NCBI GenBank assembly: GCA_013365365.1
Contig: JABVXU010000428.1
Location: 1 to 47,075 of the forward strand
Length of the DNA stretch: 47,075 nucleotides
Direction: 5' to 3'
Source: Cruorifilaria tuberocauda
Taxonomy: Eukaryota > Nematoda > Chromadorea > Rhabditida > Onchocercidae
Positions 1-12,400 of the stretch are shown one piece after another. The notes under the pieces were generated by a model. It did no database searches. It saw only the letters and a list, made by a program, of their open reading frames with translations, and was not told where the DNA came from. The stretch's first letter is position 1, and every line of letters begins with the position of its first letter. The position numbers and the translations under genes are program-made.

Positions 1-2
1 GG

Positions 3-113
3 AGTGTGGTTGGTTATCACAGGGTAAATTCAATTCCCTTTTACCCTGGCCCTGACAGATATTGTTATTGCTTGAAACTGTTTAGAATATTTAAATTGTT
101 AACGATGATGTAA
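3..113 (+). CDS. possible 3' terminal exon of an upstream gene (partial)
   Basis: Reading from base 3, the frame stays open for 36 codons and ends in TAA at 111-113; the residues include GYHRVNSIPFYPGPDRYCYC, which is not the low-complexity composition of the flanking DNA. An AATAAA lies at 146-151, a plausible poly(A) signal giving a 3' UTR of about 50 bases. A second frame (from base 2, stop TGA 53-55) is also open, so the frame is uncertain. The gene body would lie left of the window. No family recognised. Confidence 0.25.
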   Translation, partial: SVVGYHRVNSIPFYPGPDRYCYCLKLFRIFKLLTMM

Positions 114-145
114 TGTTGTATTATACTATGTATCAAATTTGTTCT

Positions 146-151
146 AATAAA
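146..151 (+). terminator. candidate poly(A) signal AATAAA
   Basis: Canonical hexamer 33 bases after the TAA that closes the open frame at the left edge. In AT-rich DNA the hexamer is common by chance, so the position after a stop codon is the only support. Confidence 0.25.
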
Positions 152-940
152 GGTTTAATTACCCAAGTTTGAGGTACACCCAAAGTATCAACTATCACAG
201 AAGTTAGCAGTTTGCTTACTTACGAATAGAAAGAAAGATTGTCACTGTCAAAGAAGATCGACGACAATAACAGGAAAGAAAGAACAACTAAAATATTGTC
301 GAGGTTAAAGAAAGAAGAAATCCCCGACATTCCTAAATCATCAATATAATCTGAAAATCCAAAAATCAATTCATGATACTCACTGAGATTATTCCTAATG
401 ATAATCTTAATTAGTTTCTCACTGATAAATACTGCAACCTAGCAAATTAAATATCGCATGTTTTTATCAGTTTTGTGAGATATCTGTCAAATCAGCTCAT
501 GCAGAAAGAAATAGAACTTGTATATATTACTTTATCGTATAGAGTGCATACTATCATAAGATCATGAAAGCTAATTAATTTCTTTTGTAGATGTTTTGTA
601 AGTTTGTTATGCTAAATCTTTGCAAGTCTAACTCTGCTTCTTCTATCGAACAGGAAATTCATCTTTTATCATTACTCACTTGATTTGGGCGAGAAAAATT
701 ATTACATTTCTGAAGATTACCATTTCTCAATGCTTTCATTATTCAATTTAAGTCTCTTAATTTGAAATCAATCGATTACCTGCAGGAATCATCTCTAATA
801 TTTCTCAGTAGTAAAATTTTTAAAAATACATTTAAATTGATAGCTATTATACTATACCTTTAACTTTCAACTTTTTGAGCAGGGACGATAAAATAAGTTA
901 ATACAGTTTTTTCTAAATGAACAACACAAAAAAAATCTCG

Positions 941-995
941 GAGTTATTGTTCACCTATTTCTTTTGATAAATTATTACCAATGATAACTTTATTT
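941..995 (+). repeat. 55-base dispersed direct repeat, copy 1
   Basis: Matches 2332-2386 at 52 of 55 positions in the same orientation. It begins GAGTTATTGTTCACC and ends GATAACTTTATTT. Neither copy looks coding; the pair may be remnants of a mobile element or of a local duplication. Confidence 0.8.
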
Positions 996-1281
996 AAAAA
1001 ATGAACACAAAACAGATACCTGGGGTTTTTTTCTTTTTTCCTTCCAAATGGTTCCTACTTTTAATGTAAAAACGATTTATAGTTTTTTAGTACTTTTCAA
1101 AAGTTTAAAGCTAAATTTTGTTCAAATTTCTACCATTTAATTTAGATTCGTCGAACATAAATTTAAATCTATTTCAAATTACTCAAATTCAACTCAGTAA
1201 AATTATTGAGAGCGTTTTTCAAATGGAATTGAAAAACCAAAACACTTTTTCTCTCTATTACTTGAATATTTCAAAAGTCTC

Positions 1282-1350
1282 TCACACACACACACACACA
1301 TACGCACACACACACACATACACATCACATATACACACATACAGGCACAT
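1282..1350. repeat. CA/TG microsatellite, interrupted
   Basis: Runs of CA dinucleotides broken by TA and CG steps, followed by imperfect CACATATACACACATA. A typical simple-sequence repeat, likely length-polymorphic. Confidence 0.9.
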
Positions 1351-2331
1351 CGAAAATCTTGAAGTTGCAAATTGTAATATCTTCGGATTTCGCAACAGGT
1401 TTTTTAAACCGAAAACTTCGATTATTTCACATTTCCACTCAAAACACATTTTCAAGTGAGAGCGGCATAAAGCATAAGAGATGGAAGTTAAAGGATTTTG
1501 GATAGTTCAATTCAGACAATACCCATATCCCAATGACATAAAGCTTTGAGTGACTTCTTGAGATAATTCAGTAATGCATCCTATCCCTTTCTATTCCACT
1601 GTTATAACTGTTATCATCAAATTTCCATTCTATTCCCGAAGCTAACATTTGTCTTCAGTCTCACCGTTTAGTGCTGAATTTGCCCAGTGATATCCTTTAA
1701 CCTTCTTTTCTTTGAAAGCTTTGAGAGTCTATCTGAAGGTACAGTTCCCAATCATCCATCATTCATAAATCATTGAAAGGTTAAATCGCTTTGCTCCTTT
1801 TATCAGTATATGTAGTGATATATCATGTATTCTTCCTAAAAACTGCTCCTTCATTTAACCTCATTAGATTGGAGATCTTCGCATTATTTCTTCTCATGAA
1901 TGTGCTAAATTACAAATAATTTCCATTCTTATTCTTCGTAGAGTTAAAAATAAACAAGTACAAAAACCAAAAAATAAAGTTAAAAAGATAGATTGCCTGG
2001 ATGTGGATATTTCATTGAGATACCGTATAAAAAGATTTTTCTACTCGACACAAGATCTTTCGCGCAGATTGCATTTCCGCTTTTGAGGATTCTCGTTTTC
2101 GCGACCGGATATCTGATGTTACATCTCTCCGGTCGGTTTTTCTATCCATGAAGTTATTTTGAGCGAGGAATAGAATTCGGAAATGCAACAGTGTAGAGTT
2201 CCTTCTGAACTGAATTTCGTTTTTAAATATCCCTAGACCTGAGGGCATTTACACTATCCCAGCTTCTTGTATTATCTTCATTTTTAACTCTATTCTGCTC
2301 ATTATTTAATGTTACACTGAAGTTATTGATG

Positions 2332-2386
2332 GAGTTATCGTTCATCTATTTCTTTTGATAAATTAATACCAATGATAACTTTATTT
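2332..2386 (+). repeat. 55-base dispersed direct repeat, copy 2
   Basis: Second copy of the repeat at 941-995, three substitutions apart, about 165 bases upstream of the lipin start codon, so it could lie within the lipin promoter. Confidence 0.8.
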
Positions 2387-2550
2387 GGAACGTTCATCTG
2401 AATTAATGCTATAGGAGAAGCTTGAAAAGGAAAGGAATACTTGGATTTCAGCGCTAACAGTTTATACGGACTAACGAAGGCAGTCACAATTAATGAGACA
2501 CTGGTTTTGTAAAACGGTGGAAAAATAGGGCATTTGTGGAAGAAAAGGCG

Positions 2551-5500
2551 ATGAATTACGCCTATCGCCTTTTGGATAATGTAAAATACTTCTACAAGAC
2601 ACTCAATCCAGCTTCACTTTCTGGTATGTTTAATGTTCAATATTCCACATTTTATGTATTTTCAGTTTACATTTTCAATATAAACTGAAATCGATTGTCT
2701 TTTAATAATCATTTATAAATGGAATTTACTATTAAAAAAATGCAAAATAAGTGCTTATATAATATATAATGCTTTTTGTTTCTATGAACGAAAGTCTTGA
2801 AACTTTTAAAACATCTTTTGCAGTTAGAAACTTCTTCTGAAAGCTTGTATTTGTTAGTTTTACACACTGTTTACAGAGCAGTGTCCTGCCAGCTTCACAA
2901 AGAAATTTTTTTTTGAGGAAATTTGCATTCTGTTTGAACTTTTCATATATTTGAAGGGGCAATTGATTTGATTGTTGTGGAGCAACCGGATGGATCTTAT
3001 CTGTCAACACCGTTTCATGTAAGATTTGGGAAATATGGTGTTTTAAATAGCGACGAAAAAGTTAGTTTTTTTGGGTATTCGCGAATTTTTTATTTACATT
3101 TATGTTAATGAATCTTTATTTACTTTCAGTCATTTTCTCTTTTATTTCTTTTATAGTTGCGGTTTGAGAGATTAAGCAATGGTGAAAACTCGATAATGGT
3201 GTCAACCAGATGAATTTGTTTCAGTATGTAGATATAACAGTTAATGGAGAAGAAATAGATTTAAAAATGAAGTTGGGTGAAAATGGCATCGCATTCTTTG
3301 CTGAGCCAACAACAGATGCTCATGTTCCGGAATATCTGGTGACGAGTCCAGTCCCAGGAAGTAGCTTTACTCCAGTTGACGGAAAGGTATCACAAAAACT
3401 CTGATATAATGTTGTATTTGTGCAAGCTGATCAATTATACAAATTCATATCTTTAAAAATATATTCATTATTAGAAGAATGAGATTTAATTTTAAGGATC
3501 TCGCTGAAAGGATAGAAAAAATCCGACGAGAGTTGTCACGTTCAAGATATAAAAGAGCGCTATCAGAATGTTCCAGCTCCCACTCACATTCTTCCCACTC
3601 ACGGTTTCATTTACTGTACTTTATGTGCATTCTTTTTTCATTTTTTTTTTCATTTATGTGCATTCTTTTTTTTGAGTAGAAAGTTCTCTTTAAGCTTGTA
3701 AACGAGATCTTTTCAGATTTTTTTTTATTTACAGAGAGAATTCCTGTGAATTAGACATTCAGCGTAGAAAAACACTTCCATTCAATGCATCACTGTTTAA
3801 TCAACGTAGGAATCGATCTTTACCGAATCTTACTGAGCTGACTGACGATCAGCAACAAGAAAATAATAAAATAATTATGAAAAACAAGAGGTAGTATTAT
3901 TGTTTAAAGAAGTTATGATGACATATTTACAAAATAAGCGAAGGATGCATGGGTCTGTGATCGCATTTGTATTATAACATTTTGGTATCTGCATAGTTAA
4001 TAATTTTGTTGAGTTTCTTTACAAAAGTATTGTTTATAAATAGTAAATTTATTTAAAAATTCAAGAATATAAAGAAATTGTTTATACTTTTTTTCAATTT
4101 TTTAATTTTTCGATTCTTTAATTTTCAAACCCAAGATTTCCTATGCAGAATTCATTGAAATTGACTTTACGGAAAAATCTGATACTGGCAAATAAGTTCT
4201 TTTTTGGTATGCTAGTAATAAGATACCAAGTTCTTCTCATCTCTTTCCTAGCCACTTTTCAAAATCATGATTTGCAGGCAGTTAATGTACTCTCATTCAT
4301 TTGGTGTAGAACGCAGTTTATCACCTCCAGCTTGCAACTTTCGCAAGAAGCATTCAAACGCCTCTACTAAAATAACACGTAGATTATCAAATTCAACAAA
4401 TGAGGTGCTTTATCTTAACATCGATAATCATATAATTTTTGATTCTTTTGAACATATATATATATATAAGTAACACGTTTATAGACGATTGAATAGCGAC
4501 ATAGATTTTAGGAAAGTGATGCAGATGATGCAGCATCAACAGGTTCTGCTGATAGTGAAACGGATCGTTTGAAAGTTCCTGGATTGGGTATTATTGTTGA
4601 TGGTGCATTTTCGGATTCTGAACTTGATCGGCATCGAGACACTTCTGAACCAGTTAGCTTGTTTCTGCTTCATTTCTTTCAGAAATTCTCATCAATTTCG
4701 TGCATTTTGTTATTTGTTCAGTTAATGTTGAATGCTAAAGCTTCATTACAGCACAAAACTGAAGTAGTGGTCTGGAAATGGGGAGAACTGCCAAAAACAC
4801 TTGAAGAGACGGAAAAAGTAAAAAAGCAGGAAGAAGATGTGAAAAATGAACAAGAAAAAAAGGGATCAACATGGGGTGGATGGTTTCCTTGGTCTCGTGC
4901 TAAACCAACAGAAGATCAGGGTGTTTATTTAGATGATCTCGTTCAAAATGCCAATGATCCCAGTAAAATCGAGAAATATTTAGGAATGTCACCTCCCACT
5001 GCATGGTAAGTAATATTAATGAACTAGCTTCTTCACTTTTTTGAACAATGAAAAAGGGTTCTTCATTTTGCTTTTTTGTTTTAGTCATAGATCAAATTTA
5101 AAACTAGATTGATTTTAGTGATAGGGAAATATGATTTTTTCTTTCAGTGCTTTTTCTAATATAATCTTTAGGATACAAATAATAAATTATAAAAAGCACG
5201 AATTTTAATTGCCTTTTTATTTTTTATTTCAGTTCTTCACCACCAAATGATAGTGGAAATGGTTCTATAGTGAGACTGAATTCTCCTTCTAAAGTCAGTA
5301 ATAATGAAAACGAAGCAAATAGTGAAGTACAACAACCAGAACGAACTTCGACACCAGATTCTGACGCTAAGGTCCATTTTTTAATAGCATTCATATGAAA
5401 TATTAGAAATTTTTTGTTAAAGTGAATTTGTGCTACATGAAACGACTGTTATTCTATCTAAACCATTATCAGCTGGATAGAATATCTGAAAAAATTGCAG

Positions 5501-7703
5501 AAACATACGACTGAGGTAAATGTATCAGATAACCAGTCTCTTCGGCCCTCCGAAACGCATGAATCGGTAATCGAAGCACACAGTTATGAAACAAAAAGAA
5601 ATCATGCTCGTAGTGTGACTCCCTCCAGCGATATCTTGTTCGTATAATTCATCAAATTAATTTCTACTATCATTCTTTTCCTGATATTTGTCGGAAACTA
5701 AGGGTTATTGCACATTTGCATTTATAGTCCTATGAGTGATGAAGAATTAGAAAGTGCAACAACACCTGTGCCTTCCAGCCCAGAAACTACCGAACAGTTC
5801 CCAAAGTACATCCGTTCTTTGCGTCTTTCCAGTGACAAACTAAAAAAGTTGGGGTTACGCAAAGGAGCTAACGAAGCTAGATTTTCAATTACTACAAAAT
5901 TTCAGGTTTGCAGATTCTGATCTTGACATCTAAAATCTCTAATTGTTGTTTGGGGAACTCATTTATAAACTTTGCGAAATAAAACAAAGCTTAGATGTGT
6001 ATAGTGCACGGTATTTATGGTCATATCCTTCTTAATCCAATTTATCATATTACATTTCAGGGTACCACATGGTGCAGTTGTCATATTTACTTATACAAAT
6101 GGACTGAGCGCCTGGTTATCTCCGATATAGACGGAACTATAACCAAAAGTGATGTATTGGGACATGTTATACCAGCTATTGGAGGTCAGTGGGCACATGC
6201 TGGCGTCGCAGAACTGTATACTAGAATCAAGGAAAATGGGTAAAATTTCTTTCTTTGATAAACCACGAAGGAACGAGGTTACTGTCTTAAAATTAGATTG
6301 AAAATATATGTTATTACTCACTTTATATAGCAAACAGCTATCAGTTTTCAGCTATCAATTGGTTTATTTGTCTTCTCGAGCAATAGGACAAAGTTATTCT
6401 ACAAAAAAATACTTGCAAAGTGTTGCTCAAAATGCCAAATTTTTACCCGATGGACCGTTATTGTTATCACCTACATCCGTGCTTATGGCTTTTAGAAGGT
6501 ATTACTTTTTATTTCCGAGCAAATTAAAATGTCTATATTCAAGAAATGATTATTAAGCGTCTTTAATGTGTCTTGTAGTTTCTCTCTATGCGTTGCAAAT
6601 GAAAACATATTTCTGCTGCTTGTGCAGTATTGTTATTCGACAACTGTTGTTTTTTCAGAGAAGTTATAGATCGCAAACCAGAAGAATTTAAAATAGCTGC
6701 TTTGACAGATTTAAAGGAATGCTTTCCAGTAAAACGTCCGTTCTACGCTGGTTTTGGAAACCGTGAAACAGTAAGGTTCCAAGTGTTATTTAACTTTCGG
6801 GTGAAGTCAAAATCCAAGATACAAAATTTTATTTGTCAGCATAAAATCATTGAAGTCTAAGTTGGCAATAATTTAACGTTTTTTAAAATGTAATTATAGA
6901 CTGATTGATTTTTGATGTTCGATGCTCCAATTGTGCTTGATTGATCAACTGTTTTGAGATAAATTTCCAATTTTTTTCTTTGTTTTTACCGTTCAACTTA
7001 CTTTTGCTTCCTCTGCTCTGCTTGTGTGCGACTATATCCGGGGATTATTACTGCATGAGATAATGCAGATAACGTAAAATATATAAGATAAGGATAGTTT
7101 ATTATTTACACTTTCATTATGTTGGTTTGATTTGATTTTGGCTACTGTTAAATCTGTAGTTGGATTTTGTCGTATGTGCGAGATTCGAAATGCTAAAAGA
7201 TATTTTTTATTTTTCATTATATTATCCTTTTTAGGATGTGGTAAGTTATCGAGCGGTAGATATACCTCCGGATAGAATATTGATTATTGATAAACAGGGT
7301 CGTGTTAGGCGTGCTGATTCCATTGGTTTCGAAACATCATTTATATCATTGGCAATGGACACAGTGGACTACATGTTTCCTCCACTCACTCGTCGGCGAA
7401 ATGAGCGTCAAAGATCAGGCGCGCTGAAGAAAAATTCATTTCTTTTGGCTCCGTCATTTTACAAAGCACACAGTTACAGGTTTATTTCTCTTCTCAATTT
7501 CTAGAATTTTTTTTCGGAACTCCAAATATTTTCAATTCCTATACGTTTTTCATTTATCATTGTCGCTTTTTCTACAGTGATTTTACAGTGATTTCACTCA
7601 TTGGCAGTTAAAAGCAGGATGTGCTGTTCGTTTGGATGACAATACATTGGAAAGTTACGAGGCGAAGAGGAAAAGTTTTCGAGCAAAACGCAAGAAGAGA
7701 TGA
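2551..7703 (+). CDS. lpin-1: lipin, phosphatidate phosphatase (16 exons, 801 aa)
   Basis: Mg2+-dependent phosphatidate phosphatase converting phosphatidate to diacylglycerol at ER/nuclear membranes; lipins can also act in the nucleus. Exons: 2551-2623, 2957-3060, 3225-3386, 3497-3603, 3735-3890, 4278-4404, 4512-4652, 4722-5005, 5233-5371, 5501-5637, 5728-5905, 6061-6239, 6352-6498, 6659-6770, 7235-7479, 7589-7703; all phases agree and the total is 2,406 nt. The N-LIP domain (about residues 1-113) starts [20 protein letters not shown] with the amphipathic helix and GENGIAFF. A Ser/basic-rich middle follows. C-LIP carries the HAD catalytic motif DIDGT (558-562), then TKSD. The vertebrate LGHIL coactivator motif reads LGHVI. 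Exon 8 could instead start at 4752. The C-terminus ends in a polybasic tail ([13 protein letters not shown]). The length is near that of the C. elegans homologue. Confidence 0.95.
7573..7594 (+). repeat. 11-base tandem repeat duplicating the last lipin splice acceptor
   Basis: TACAGTGATTT occurs twice head to tail, giving two AG acceptors 11 bases apart (after 7577 and after 7588). Only the second keeps the lipin frame (SDFTHWQL); the first shifts it and stops within a few codons. Confidence 0.85.
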
Positions 7704-9407
7704 GCTTTGAGCAGAATTAATTGCCTTAAGTCTGTGTCAAATTAAGAAATTTAAAACAACAATTCCTACAAACTATTCACTTTTACTGTTTTAAGCAGAT
7801 TCTCTGTAGTGCATCTGAGTATTGCAATCAGAACTTTTCTAGAGAAATTTTCAGTCTCTTGAAATTAGTCTGAATACTTTCTTTCATTGAAAATTCGCTC
7901 TACTATAAATCATTCATAGTGGGTACTTTTGAGCTTCAATTGGTAATTTAGTACAAATGATTCGAACGCCTAATTCTTATGCATAAAACCTTCACTTCTA
8001 TGATTCATATTTGCACAGAATTTTGATTATCATTACATATAACAAGAGCTCATTTTAGTAATATTATTTAGGGTCTGCTGATTTATTGATTGTCTATAAG
8101 CTGGTTGTTCTTTAGCTATGTGCTCATGTAGCTAACGTCTCTATAGTCAATAAAATTGATAGAAATTTTTTTTCCATATTCCTGAAATTTATTGATGAAC
8201 GGGATCTGGTTACGTTTATTATCCACCAATGAAATTCGGAGTATATCGGTATTGTTGTTTTGTATATGATCTTATATGTCTTTTTTTATGGACTTTAATG
8301 ATTTTACTAGTGATTGTAGTTCCGGAGTTGTAATTCTTTTGCATATATTGGTTTAATCTTGTTCCACTTATTTTGCATAATTGCTTCGTCATTTATATTT
8401 CAGATTAATTACAAGATAATGTAGGTATCTTTGATGATCCTGTTCTCTTCTGCCCTGTGATAAAAAGTTGTAAATGTGACAAGTTGATGTACATGTGGTC
8501 ATATCGAAATTTGGTTTGAAAAACCAAAAAATTTGTCACACTGTGCGAATTTGTGATGTGCACTGAGAAATAGAGAAAGAAGTACCGAATTTAGAATTTT
8601 GGTAATGAAACAGTGGTAATGACAATTAAAAGATATGAAAGAATGTAATTAAAAATTAATGTCTTTTTTAAATTCCGTTACAAGGTATGGAGTAAGCTAT
8701 CGTTAGATGATTAGGCTCCGGCAAATAGTATGGATGTGATTTCTCCACCCCAACAAATAGATGTTTTATGCATACTGGAGTTTGTGATAGTGAAGTGAGC
8801 AATTATAACAACGAAAGTGCGTTTTTAATTCACTTGTGAGACAAGGAAGTACTCGAACTGAGAATTCATTAACAAATTGTAAAAATACCCGTTTTATAAA
8901 CTGAAATGTTTTTTCAATTAAAAGATATTTCAGTCATTTACGCATAAACACTCTGATCAATGTCAAAAAACAAGATGACAAGATGAAGTACATTGCATAA
9001 AAACGAGGGAATAAGATCTTAAAATCAATTTTTGGATTATCGAAGGAAGATTATTTCCTGATAATTTATAAAATCATTTTATATAACTAAATTTTAAGAA
9101 AGAAATTTAATAGCTTCTTTTTAAAACTTAACTTGAGATATGTAATACTGACCATGGCTACTAAAATTGATTTAAGTTAGGTGAATTTGGACTTATTTAT
9201 ATCAGTAGATTCTGAGGTAAAAAAAACACAGGTTTTCTGATTACCTTATCGTATCGTAATGAATAACATTTGTATTTGAAATACTGATTAGTAACTATTT
9301 CACGCAAAATATTTCTATCACATACAGAAAATAAAATAATTGTAATCAAATTTTGCTTCTAATTAATATTTTATAAATAACGACGACAACAAAAAAACAG
9401 CATGACG
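7704..9407. other. intergenic: lipin 3' UTR and convergent spacer
   Basis: No convincing gene. An AATAAA at 8149-8154 on the plus strand could be the lipin poly(A) signal. Lipin (+) and the PPxY membrane protein (-) converge here, so the remainder should be 3' UTRs. A 22-codon ATG frame near 8731 (MDVISPPQQIDVLC) is too short to support. Confidence 0.4.
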
Positions 9408-12400
9408 CTATAAAAGCATTAAACAACTGCAGATAATCATTGTTGATGGTAAATTTGATGTCATCAGCATTTTAGATGTATAATTTTCAAGATAACGCTG
9501 TTTCAGGACCCAATCATACGGTGGTGGTTCCACTTCTGAATATCTTGGTGGTAAATCAATTACATACACTTTTGTATTGTTTCGCGTTCCTGTAAATTAT
9601 CATCAATCACAAATTCCTCTATGATAACCATAAAATTAGTTGAAGACAAATTTACAGAGCTTAATTCTTATAAGCGCCAGTAAACAATAGACTTAAACTT
9701 TTAATATTACTAACATGGTTGAAGAGGAGTGGTTTCTGATTGTTTTGGTCATTTAACTTATTTAATTATCTGGTTATTTATAAATATACTATAGTGATAT
9801 GACAGCAAAGGATTTGTAAATTTCAAAAGTTTAAAAACTTAAGAAAATAGAAAATATTATTTAGAAAGTGATAGTTTTTTGTTAATTTTTACGCAGTTTT
9901 CAAATTGCAGCATTAAACTATACTCATATGTGTGGGATATTATTTGATATTATTTTATATCAATTAAATATTAAAAATATTGTGACCATTCTTCTAAAAC
10001 TTTATATTTCAAAGACAAGTCGTACTTTTACCGGTTTTCTGTTACTAAATAATGCAATCTAACATTTAATTAAAAAAGTTTTTTAAACTGCTAGAAACTT
10101 TAGTCGAAGTGCAATTGAGTGCTATGTTTATAAATTCCTTATTTTTAATGAAATAATTATAATAGAGAAAATTCTACCGTTAGCTAGTAGTAATTCCATT
10201 TTATGCTATTGCATTTCACTGATCAAACTAAAAGCTAAAGGAATATTCTTAAATTTTGTTCCATTGTCTCTTTGATAAAAAATTCTATTCATATAATCAA
10301 TTTTAGCTAAAATAGTATAAGTTTTGATTAGTTAAGGAGAAAATATTAAACATTGATAAATATTTCATTGAAAACGCGAAGTATACAAATTTTTTCGCCT
10401 TTTGAATTCTTTTTCCATCATTTTTATAATTTTGGTTTTTGATTTAATAACCGATTACTTGTTTAATTATATAAATTAATGCAAAGACACAATTCAATAT
10501 TTTCATGTTTCAATAAATGTAATGGTATGAAAGTAAGAGATAAGAGAAATTACCAAGTCGAGCTTTTGAAACATTGATTGTGAAAAATAATACAAATGAG
10601 CCGACAATGAAACCCATGAATGCGAATAACACGTAGAGATCAGAATACGTTCTGGATACACCTAAATAAACTTCTTTTCTAAGCAAGCAAAAATGGTACT
10701 TTACTCTTCTTGAAACTGAACTCATCCAAGAATCTCTCCGTAATTTAACATGCAAACCAAAATCACGATAAATAAAAATTAATTATTTTTTATTAAAAAA
10801 AATTAATTAGAAAAAAATCAAAAATTAAAAAAAATTAATTAGAAAAAAATCGATGACGGAAAATTTATGATAGAAATTTACATAAAATATTGAAAATTTA
10901 CGATAGGAATTCTCACTAAAAGTTAATGCGAAAAAAGGAATGAAGAATAAAAAACTTACGATCACTTTCGATGCTTGGAATTCCGACAAAGTGGAAAGTA
11001 GAATTATCCGGGAGATACATGATATTGTTATGAATGGTGACTACAGTTGATGCTATGTACACAAATAAAAGTGTAACAACGTATATGCTAACGATAATTA
11101 TAATAATAGTAAGTTACAAGAATAACCACCAAGCAGTTGAACACTTTTACTTCCACTTTTGTACTCTATAAAATAAACAGTTAACAAAATTTTGTCCAAA
11201 TTTTTCTACCAGCTAATTTTCCCGCAAAAAAAGAAGAGAAAAGGTTATAAAGGCCAAAAAAAAGATGTAAGAGGAATGACAGAATTGAAAAATAAAATGA
11301 AATAATATTTTGGATAGTTATGACAACCTTTAGAGAATAAAATTTAAATGAACAAAGAACGGATGAGTAAGTAATTATTGTTGATAAATTAATTTGAATT
11401 TAACGCTGTTAATAGTTCCAATTTTCAAACAACAGTTCTATTTCTAACTGTCATTATGAATGAGAATCCTTTATATCAATAGATAGGGAAGAAATTATTG
11501 TTCATTGAGAAATAAAAAAAATACATTGAAACAGTATAATTTCAATTAAAATTCAAAGAAATATCAAATTACTTCCCTTACTTTATACATCAAATCACAA
11601 AGAGAGTTAGCTCGCAAAACTTTCCGAATCCTAACCTCTCGGAAATTACTACAAAGATTAAAATATAGAAATTGAATTATCAGTGAAATCAAATATACTC
11701 CTTCATATCACTTACCAAAGCATGTTGCAATTAAATTCCGGTGACTTTTATTGTACTTATTTATAAATCAAGAATAAGATATCTGATTGAAATGATTGAT
11801 TTGTTATTTTTGATAAAACTGAAAGAGAGAAAAGATTCTGATATGTAGAAAGTTCGAAATGTAAGAAATAATTTTGATTTAGAAAATTAAATGAAGTGAA
11901 ATGAATAATTACAGGACGAAAAGCAAGAAAATATATTAAATGTAGCATGAAAAAACGAAAAAAATAACACTAAATTGTTTTGTAATTAGTGATAAATACA
12001 ATGATAATAACATCTTATCATCTTTTCAAATATTTGAGAAATAAAAGGATGTAGGAAGTTCAATGATAAATGGATGAAAGCATTTCGTTCAGGACTTTGT
12101 TTTTTGTTTTTCTTTGTTTTTGTTATAAATGAATGAACAAAAATGCAAATTAAGGAAAAGTTTGAACAGTTTGGTGAAGAGTAAAAAGTGAGCTGAACCT
12201 CTAACCTATTTAAATATAGAGACCAGCAATCAAGTTCTGCAAAATCTTTTGCAATTAGTTCCTGTCATTATTCTTGCCACTCCTTTCCATGTATACGTAC
12301 ACACAAATATACGTTCTCTGCTGTAACGCACGTGAATAGCAGCGAAGCACATGTACTGCATAATTTATGTTGAACAAAATGACATAGCAGCGTTTTTCAG

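Larger units (their letters stand above)
152..2550. other. intergenic / lipin upstream region
   Basis: No convincing gene. The stretch holds a CA microsatellite (1282-1350), two copies of a 55-base dispersed repeat (941-995 and 2332-2386) and an 8-bp GC-rich inverted repeat (2102-2109 with 2128-2135). Open frames at 1118-1459 (which translates the CA repeat) and 2012-2248 lack exon-like signals. The lipin promoter and any 5' UTR exon should lie in the right part. Confidence 0.5.

Noticed and set aside
1118..1459. 113-aa plus-strand ORF
   Set aside because: The central part is a translation of the CA microsatellite (HTHTHT); the rest is AT-rich background.
2012..2248. 78-aa minus-strand ORF upstream of lipin
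   Set aside because: No splice, start-context or poly(A) evidence; a stop-poor island around the GC-rich inverted repeat explains it.
10960..11087. Earlier start (acceptor at 11088) for the ectodomain exon of the PPxY gene, adding a second hydrophobic helix
   Set aside because: It would need a phase-2 predecessor and leave an intron of about 30-42 bases; the acceptor at 11053 fits phase and a 65-base intron.
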